Below are positions 31,129 to 35,917 of a stretch of 35,917 nucleotides of DNA, one piece after another. Position 1 is the first letter of the stretch, and every line of letters begins with the position of its first letter. Both the position numbers and the translations under genes were made by a program. The notes below the pieces were generated by a model that was not told the origin of the DNA, ran no database searches, and was given only the letters and a program-made list of their open reading frames with translations. The DNA is from Candidatus Woesearchaeota archaeon (lineage in GTDB: Archaea > Nanobdellota > Nanobdellia > Woesearchaeales > DSVV01): the NCBI GenBank assembly GCA_018303325.1, contig JAGVYH010000026.1:1-35917 (forward strand), written 5' to 3'.

Positions 31129-33360
31129 TCAATAATCCTTCTCAACAATATCTTTAATATCCTTTGCTTTTTTCTCGCCGATTTTTTCTGTTTGTTTAAG
31201 CTCTTCTTCAGAGGCATTAACTATATTTTTTACACTTTTGAATTTTTCAAGCAGCTGTTTTGCCAAATTAGGGCCGACACCAGGCATGGCACTGACAATA
31301 TATTCCTGCTGGTCTCTGAATGATGCTGGTTTTCTGCTCCCATGAACCTCAAAATCTCTGCCATATTCTTTTTCCTGTTCGCGCTTGGCAATAGCAATTA
31401 ATAATGCAGCCGTATCTTTGAATGTTTTAGAATACAGTATAGGAATATTAAAATCAACAGCAATGCTTGCGAGCATTCCTCTGATAGAATTTGGGTGAAT
31501 ATTTTTTATGGAATAAATATCGCTTGTGCCCTCGACAATTATCAATGGCTTCAGGAAATTGTCTTTCATCTCTTTCAATTGTTTGAACAATCTCCCGTCG
31601 ATCAAACTCTCGATAAAATCCTCCTGTGTCTTAAATTCAACACCTACATTTTTGCTTACTTGGTAGTCTGCAATCTCTAACTGCTCCAACTGGATAGATG
31701 CACCAAGCTCAAGCAATTCCTTCATTACATGATTTCCTTTTTCCCTGTGGTCAACAAACAATTTTACTTTTTCAGGTTCAGGTATGAATTTGTTTAATGT
31801 AACTTCTTTCTTTCCACCTTTTTCAAGATCAGCAAAGATTAATCTTTTTTTAATATCCTTTAAATTCCTGTACATCTTTTTTTCTTTGTGGAACGCGCTC
31901 CATCTGTATCCAACATCTCTTGTATCACTTGTTACAAATATAGTAACTTTTCCCTTTTCCTGCCTTCCTGTTCTTCCTTTTCTCTGAATCTGCCGTATAG
32001 CAGACGGAATAGGCTCGTAAAATATGACTTCATCAACCTGTGGAATATCCAAACCTTCTTCGCCGACAGAACTTGAAACAAGAACATTGAATTGGTCATC
32101 TTTAAACTGCTCCAAAATTTTAATCTGCTGCTTTTGTGTAAGCCCTTTTTGTCTTCGGTTTGCCTGTCCGACAAACAATTTTGCGGTTATGTTCATATTT
32201 GTCAGCTCCTCTACTATCTTCTGGCATGTGTCTCTATACTGGCTGAATATAATTAATTTGTAATCTTTGTTTGTGCCGTCGTCATTTTTAATCCTGTCTT
32301 TAACTGTTTCTTTTAATTTCTCAATCTTTGGATGCTCTACTTCTTTGTCAATAAGGCTTCTTGTCTTTATCAATGCGCTTCTGAAATACAAATCTCTGAC
32401 GAGATTTTGCACAGCCTTCACTTTTGAGGTTTTTGCCTGTGTTTGAATATCTTCTAAATAAAGCGATAATGCAGTCATGCCCTGTGTTTCAAGGAGCTCA
32501 AGTGCATGCTGAACTTTAATTGCCTCTGCTGCAATGCTTAGTGATTTCATGACGCTGAAATCTCGGTTTCCCTGCGCTAATTCTGACTGTAAATGCCCCT
32601 GCAATCTTAACAAGTCTGATTTGTTTTCCAGATTCAGCTGTGTTTCATCAAGATATCCTAAACTTTCAATGTCTTTTAATTTTCCTTTATAACAGTCTTT
32701 CAGATATTTTTGTATAACTTTTAATTCTTCAGGAAGTTCAAGCTTTACCCAATTAATCTGCACATCCTGAACATAAGGGCTTACGTCTGGATCAGTGTCT
32801 ATCCTTACTTCAATCTCTTCAATGAAAAGGTTTGCAATGACTTCATTTATCTTTTCAAGCTCGCTTCCCGGCGACGCTGTTAATGCCAATATTCTCGGAT
32901 ACTTTGCTAATTTCTCATATTGTTTAGCTAACCAGCAATAACTATAATCTCCAACTGCCCTGTGCGCTTCGTCAACAACCAGCAGGGAAACCTCGTCTAA
33001 TTTTATCTTCCCTCCCATTATATCATTTTCAATAGATTGGGGGGTGGAAGCAATAATCTGGCATTTCTGCCATAAGCTTATTCTTTCTTCTGGTTTTACA
33101 AAACCGGTAAACATTGTTATTTTCTCGTCAGGAAAATCTAAATGCTTTTTGAAAACTCCCATAATCTGCTCAACCAATGGTTTTGTCGGAGCAAGAATAA
33201 GTATCTTTGATAATGGATACTGGCTTAATCGGTGGGATGCTAACATTAAGGCGATGTGTGTTTTTCCCATTCCTGTCGGAAGCACAACTAACGTGTTCTT
33301 CTCAGCTGCAGTTGCAAAAATAGTCTGCTGGTACAGTCTAGGCTCAAAATCTTTTATCAT
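31129..33360 (-). CDS. hef: Hef-like helicase with ERCC4 nuclease and HhH domains
   Basis: 743 residues, the archaeal relative of FANCM, which handles stalled replication forks. The superfamily 2 helicase has TGMGKT (29-34), DEAH (130-133), TASPGS, and the C-terminal lobe IFSQYRDT, VGEEGLDIPQ, QRKGRTGR (459-466). The ERCC4 nuclease starts at VKLFVDHREKGN (532-543). Its core motif, normally GDY...ERKxxxD, reads ADYQVSKNVGVEFKTQEDF: D565, E575, K577 and D581 stay, but the arginine is phenylalanine (F576). The tail has helix-hairpin-helix motifs (AMPGVGPNLAKQLLEKFKSV, TEKIGEKKAKDI). It stands alone on the minus strand with no clear operon partner. Nuclease activity may be reduced or absent. Confidence 0.93.
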   Translation of the reverse strand: MIKDFEPRLYQQTIFATAAEKNTLVVLPTGMGKTHIALMLASHRLSQYPLSKILILAPTKPLVEQIMGVFKKHLDFPDEKITMFTGFVKPEERISLWQKCQIIASTPQSIENDIMGGKIKLDEVSLLVVDEAHRAVGDYSYCWLAKQYEKLAKYPRILALTASPGSELEKINEVIANLFIEEIEVRIDTDPDVSPYVQDVQINWVKLELPEELKVIQKYLKDCYKGKLKDIESLGYLDETQLNLENKSDLLRLQGHLQSELAQGNRDFSVMKSLSIAAEAIKVQHALELLETQGMTALSLYLEDIQTQAKTSKVKAVQNLVRDLYFRSALIKTRSLIDKEVEHPKIEKLKETVKDRIKNDDGTNKDYKLIIFSQYRDTCQKIVEELTNMNITAKLFVGQANRRQKGLTQKQQIKILEQFKDDQFNVLVSSSVGEEGLDIPQVDEVIFYEPIPSAIRQIQRKGRTGRQEKGKVTIFVTSDTRDVGYRWSAFHKEKKMYRNLKDIKKRLIFADLEKGGKKEVTLNKFIPEPEKVKLFVDHREKGNHVMKELLELGASIQLEQLEIADYQVSKNVGVEFKTQEDFIESLIDGRLFKQLKEMKDNFLKPLIIVEGTSDIYSIKNIHPNSIRGMLASIAVDFNIPILYSKTFKDTAALLIAIAKREQEKEYGRDFEVHGSRKPASFRDQQEYIVSAMPGVGPNLAKQLLEKFKSVKNIVNASEEELKQTEKIGEKKAKDIKDIVEKDY

Positions 33361-33433
33361 ATCTATCTCTTTTAATTACATTTGTTATTAGTTACTGTCT
33401 TTATATTTGTTTAGCTGATTAATGTATCTTTAC

Positions 33434-33614
33434 CGCTCTCCACCCGTTTGTGGGACGCAGTCCCCCGTCTCATGAAAAAAATAGTTTGACGTTAAACGTT
33501 TGACGTAGTACGTCGACTTATGATGTTCGTTTAATACTGTTTCACGTCTTACGACTAATGACTTACTAATTTATCTTAGTGAACGAGTTGGACATGCCAG
33601 GAACGAAATAAATA
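33434..33614. repeat. Foldback repeat, GTTTGTGGGACGCAGTCC family, copy 3
   Basis: The left end CCCGTTTGTGGGACGCAGTC then CCCCGTCTCATGA matches copies 1 and 2; the right end TAGTGAACGAGTTGGACATG, CCAGGAACGAAATAAATA matches copy 1. The 100-base interior is rich in ACGT-type short palindromes and is unrelated to the other interiors. It fills the 257-base gap between the start of the Hef gene and the end of the DegT-like gene. Confidence 0.7.
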
Positions 33615-33617
33615 GAC

Positions 33618-34520
33618 CTATCTTTCAATTCTTTTCACTTCAATAGATATTGCCTTCTCGTTAACACGTATATATCTGGGGCAGACAGTATATTCTAAAT
33701 TATTTTTCTTGCAGTAATCTATTACTTTATCATCATATTCCGTAATGACGACAATTCCTCGTTTATCTTTATGAAACACATTTACTCCAATTTTATTTAA
33801 TTCTTGTTTTATCTGATTGCATGTTTCAATAAGAAAATTTAATCTTTCATGCGCAGTTTCAAGATTGCCAAGCAATTTTTCATAATCCATATTAACCGGC
33901 TTTATTTTATCTGCTATCTCTTTTGTACTGTTTATATTATTTATAACTGCTTTATTATTTGAACTGATAAAGCCGCCATGATAATTATTCACAACCTTCC
34001 ACTTGCCAAAACTACAGACAATTATATCTGAAAGTTTGCCATTGCACAGCCTATATTTATTGATTTTAGTTATTTGTTTATTTGCTTTAATTATTTTATC
34101 GCCGATTGCATTGGTATCTTCAACGAGAAGAACATCGTATGTTTTGCATATTTTAGAAATTTCAGATAATGGCTGCTCTGCATAATATCCGCCAAAACTT
34201 GTAATGATTAACGCTGTCTTTGTGTTTTTTGTACTGCTTGAAATACAAACTTTTTCCAGCTCATCGATTAAGATAACGCCCTGGTCTGTTTTTATCTCGA
34301 CAATCTTCAAATTAAGCTGTACAGGAAATTTCTTGTAGCTTAACCATCCGCCTTGGTCAGGAATAATTAACTGCTCATACCCTTCTTTGCTCAAATAATA
34401 CATTGCAGCATAAATGGCTAAATCACCAGAATTAGTCAACACAACATATTTATGATTAGTGTATTGTTTGATAAATTCAATAATTTTTTTTTTAGTAACC
34501 TGTTGTGGATCCAAAACCAT
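33618..34520 (-). CDS. DegT/DnrJ/EryC1-like PLP aminotransferase
   Basis: 300 residues of the aspartate-aminotransferase fold, DegT type; relatives are nearer 350-400, so it is compact. Seen: VVLTNSGDLAIYAAMYYL (cofactor phosphate loop), IIPDQGGWLSY, VLLVEDTNAIGDK (D135, pairs with the pyridine nitrogen) and CSFGKWKVVNNYHGGFIS, where K175 aligns with the Schiff-base lysine. Such enzymes aminate keto-sugars for surface glycans or antibiotics, or act as dehydratases. The substrate cannot be told and no other sugar genes are near. A TATA-like ACTATATAAAG about 27 bases before the ATG suggests a leaderless start. Confidence 0.8.
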   Translation of the reverse strand: MVLDPQQVTKKKIIEFIKQYTNHKYVVLTNSGDLAIYAAMYYLSKEGYEQLIIPDQGGWLSYKKFPVQLNLKIVEIKTDQGVILIDELEKVCISSSTKNTKTALIITSFGGYYAEQPLSEISKICKTYDVLLVEDTNAIGDKIIKANKQITKINKYRLCNGKLSDIIVCSFGKWKVVNNYHGGFISSNNKAVINNINSTKEIADKIKPVNMDYEKLLGNLETAHERLNFLIETCNQIKQELNKIGVNVFHKDKRGIVVITEYDDKVIDYCKKNNLEYTVCPRYIRVNEKAISIEVKRIER

Positions 34521-34582
34521 GAATTGCTAGAAGAGGTGTTAACTTTATATAGTTTGTGAGAATTTTAGGAGTTCTCTTATAT

Positions 34583-35551
34583 TTATCCAAACATCTTTTT
34601 CCCTATCAATTTTTCTAATGTTCTTGCGTCTTTATTGAAATTTCTAATCCCCTCTGCAAGCTTCTCTGTTGCCATAGCATCTTCATTCATTGCCCATCTA
34701 AACAATTTTTCATCAACAGTCTCATCCTCATCTTTGCATTCTGCCTGCGCAGATTTTGCAGAGAGAACACAATGCACATTTAGTTCCATATGCTGCAATT
34801 CTCTGAGCAATTCAGGAGAAATAGTTAAAAGATCACATCCAGCAAGTTCTAAGATTTCTCCGCAATTCCTGAAACTTGCACCCATCACTTCTGTTTTATA
34901 ATCATACTTTTTTAAGAAATTATAAATCCTTTTGACAGAAATCACACCAGGATCATTATTTCCTGAATAATCTTTTCCTGTGTTTTTCTTGTACCAGTCC
35001 ATAATTCTTCCGACAAAAGGAGATATTAATGTTCCGTTAGCTTGCGCAACTCCAACTGCTTGTATATAACTAAACAGAAGTGTTGAATTTGTATGTATAC
35101 ATTCTCTTTCAAGCTCATTAATTGCCTGTATGCCTTCCCAAGTTGCTGCTACTTTTATAAGAACTCTATCTCTATCAATCCCTTCTTCTCGATATAATGA
35201 GATTAAAGAGATAGCTTTTCTTATTGTACCTTCAACATCAAAAGACAGGCTTGCATCAACTTCAGTTGAAACTCTTCCTGGAATAATCTTTAATATTTCT
35301 TTTCCAAAGTTTACATATAATTTGTCAAGTGCTAAAGAAACTTCTAGTTCGTCTGTATCTGCTGCTACTCGTTTTCCATAATCTACTGCATCCTGAAAAA
35401 GAGCATCATACTGTGGCATTTGCGCTGCCTTAAGCATCAAAGAAGGGTTTGTTGTTGCATCCCTTGGCTGATATTGTTTAATTGAATTTATATCGCCTGT
35501 ATCTGCGACAACAACAGTGTATTGTTTTAATTGATCAAGAGCATTCATCAT
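34583..35551 (-). CDS. tal: Transaldolase, long (TalB-type)
   Basis: 322 residues, the length of classical bacterial and eukaryotic transaldolase, not the short archaeal form. It moves a three-carbon dihydroxyacetone unit between sugar phosphates in the non-oxidative pentose phosphate pathway. Seen: [20 protein letters not shown] with the conserved aspartate, [28 protein letters not shown] (K133 makes the Schiff base), and [19 protein letters not shown] followed by [12 protein letters not shown]. Two ATG codons stand together (35551 and 35548); TGAGGTG at 35558-35564 is a good ribosome site for either. The bacterial-type form suggests old lateral transfer, common in small-genome archaea. Confidence 0.95.
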   Translation of the reverse strand: MMNALDQLKQYTVVVADTGDINSIKQYQPRDATTNPSLMLKAAQMPQYDALFQDAVDYGKRVAADTDELEVSLALDKLYVNFGKEILKIIPGRVSTEVDASLSFDVEGTIRKAISLISLYREEGIDRDRVLIKVAATWEGIQAINELERECIHTNSTLLFSYIQAVGVAQANGTLISPFVGRIMDWYKKNTGKDYSGNNDPGVISVKRIYNFLKKYDYKTEVMGASFRNCGEILELAGCDLLTISPELLRELQHMELNVHCVLSAKSAQAECKDEDETVDEKLFRWAMNEDAMATEKLAEGIRNFNKDARTLEKLIGKKMFG

Positions 35552-35652
35552 GTTTTCACCTCAGCTGATGTGATTATTATTTGATTTCTTAGAAACTATG
35601 CCCATCTTATTAATATTATGAAATTGGTATCAAGGAGTTTTTAATCTAAACA

Positions 35653-35660
35653 TTTAAATA
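35653..35660 (+). promoter_or_regulatory. TATA-like box for the tRNA-Ser region
   Basis: TTTAAATA, followed by an A/C-rich stretch. With the usual 25-base spacing transcription would start near 35684, at the partial tRNA copy, about 65 bases before the full tRNA. Confidence 0.45.
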
Positions 35661-35686
35661 AACCTAAAACAAAACCTTACTTACTT

Positions 35687-35764
35687 ATGCCAGCGTCGCA
35701 TACACAAAGAAGTTGTCTTTGGTCGCGACGCTGTCATTCGTTTCACTCATGCCAGCGTCGCATA
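35687..35764 (+). repeat. 16-bp direct repeat of the tRNA-Ser 5' end
   Basis: ATGCCAGCGTCGCATA is found at 35687-35702 and again at 35749-35764, the latter forming the first 14 bases of the tRNA plus two before it. The 62-base unit also contains CAGCGTCGC pairing with GCGACGCTG (35724-35732) around CAAAG/CTTTG, a stable hairpin. It may be an integration scar, a slippage duplication or a structured leader. Confidence 0.75.
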
Positions 35765-35834
35765 ATCTGGTAGTGCGGTCGCCTCGACAGCGACTGTCCG
35801 CAAGGACTTTCAGGTTCAAATCCTGGCGCTGGCG
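35751..35834 (+). tRNA. tRNA-Ser (CGA anticodon)
   Basis: A complete class II cloverleaf of 84 bases. The acceptor is GCCAGCG with CGCTGGC, with G as discriminator. The D stem is GCAT with GTGC, containing TGGTAG. The anticodon stem is GTCGC with GCGAC around CTCGACA, so anticodon CGA reads UCG serine codons. The long variable arm is GTCC-GCAA-GGAC, as expected for serine. The T arm is TCAGG-TTCAAAT-CCTGG. CCA is not encoded. A pyrimidine (C) follows the anticodon where a purine is usual, a small oddity. T-rich sequence follows as a terminator. Confidence 0.93.
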
Positions 35835-35859
35835 TTATTTCTTTTAATAGTCTATGTTA

Positions 35860-35891
35860 GTTGGACTCCGAACGTAGTGAGGATGTCCAAC
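35860..35891. repeat. Hairpin with GAACGTAGTGA loop
   Basis: GTTGGAC-TCC pairs with GGA-T-GTCCAAC (one bulged T) around the 11-base loop GAACGTAGTGA at 35870-35880. The loop resembles GAATGAAATGA in structured element 2 and GAGTGAAACGA (minus strand 35738-35748). Confidence 0.6.
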
Positions 35892-35917
35892 CAGCTGACA
35901 TTTTCCCAAGTTTTGCG

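Noticed and set aside
35687-35735. A second tRNA gene starting at the duplicated 5' end
   Set aside because: Only the first 14 bases match; there is no anticodon stem or T arm before the real tRNA begins.

Overview
The window is AT-rich archaeal DNA, most likely from a small-genome DPANN-type lineage such as Woesearchaeota or Pacearchaeota. The archaeal signs are a Hef-type helicase/ERCC4 protein, a TrmB regulator, a pyruvoyl-dependent arginine decarboxylase, a thymidylate synthase fused to an MtrA-like domain, and many genes that look leaderless, with a TATA-like box about 25-30 bases before the start codon. The phylum is inference; there is no rRNA in the window.

Left part (1-13 kb) is accessory DNA. 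A tight six-gene minus-strand operon (6988 to 462) runs DinD/BRO, RhuM, a large type IIG restriction-methylation enzyme, a small unknown protein, a 69-aa two-helix membrane protein and a single-pass membrane protein with a secreted domain. Nested repeats upstream include a 89-90 bp foldback element with TA target duplications. Then come an RNase J-like metallo-beta-lactamase protein, an MNT/HEPN/MNT nucleotidyltransferase cluster, an orphan CARF-wHTH regulator (Csa3-like, no CRISPR in the window), a divergent HTH-PD-(D/E)xK nuclease and a small basic protein.

Middle part (13-24.4 kb) is mostly core metabolism and membrane: K+-independent H+-pyrophosphatase, the MtrA-like/thymidylate synthase fusion, a clan GH-A-like lipoprotein, a YgiQ radical SAM protein, tRNA-dihydrouridine synthase, pyruvoyl-dependent arginine decarboxylase, and three related multi-pass membrane proteins in tandem. 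A dispersed repeat between the dihydrouridine synthase and the decarboxylase appears to have altered both C-termini.

Right part (24.4-35.9 kb) holds a phosphohistidine swivelling-domain protein flanked by an inverted pair of covarying hairpins, a small-peptide/U32/HAD-like operon, two GC-rich multi-branched structured elements head to head, a TrmB regulator, a convergent VapB-like/VapC pair with overlapping 3' ends, a Hef protein with a changed ERCC4 motif, a DegT-like PLP protein, a transaldolase, and a class II tRNA-Ser(CGA) whose 5' end is duplicated 62 bases upstream.

The window is unusually rich in foldback repeats (at least five families), mostly at gene ends. The best candidates for something undescribed are the membrane-coupled DinD-RhuM-type IIG operon, the orphan CARF regulator beside MNT/HEPN genes, the peptide-U32-HAD operon, and the paired GC-rich structured elements.
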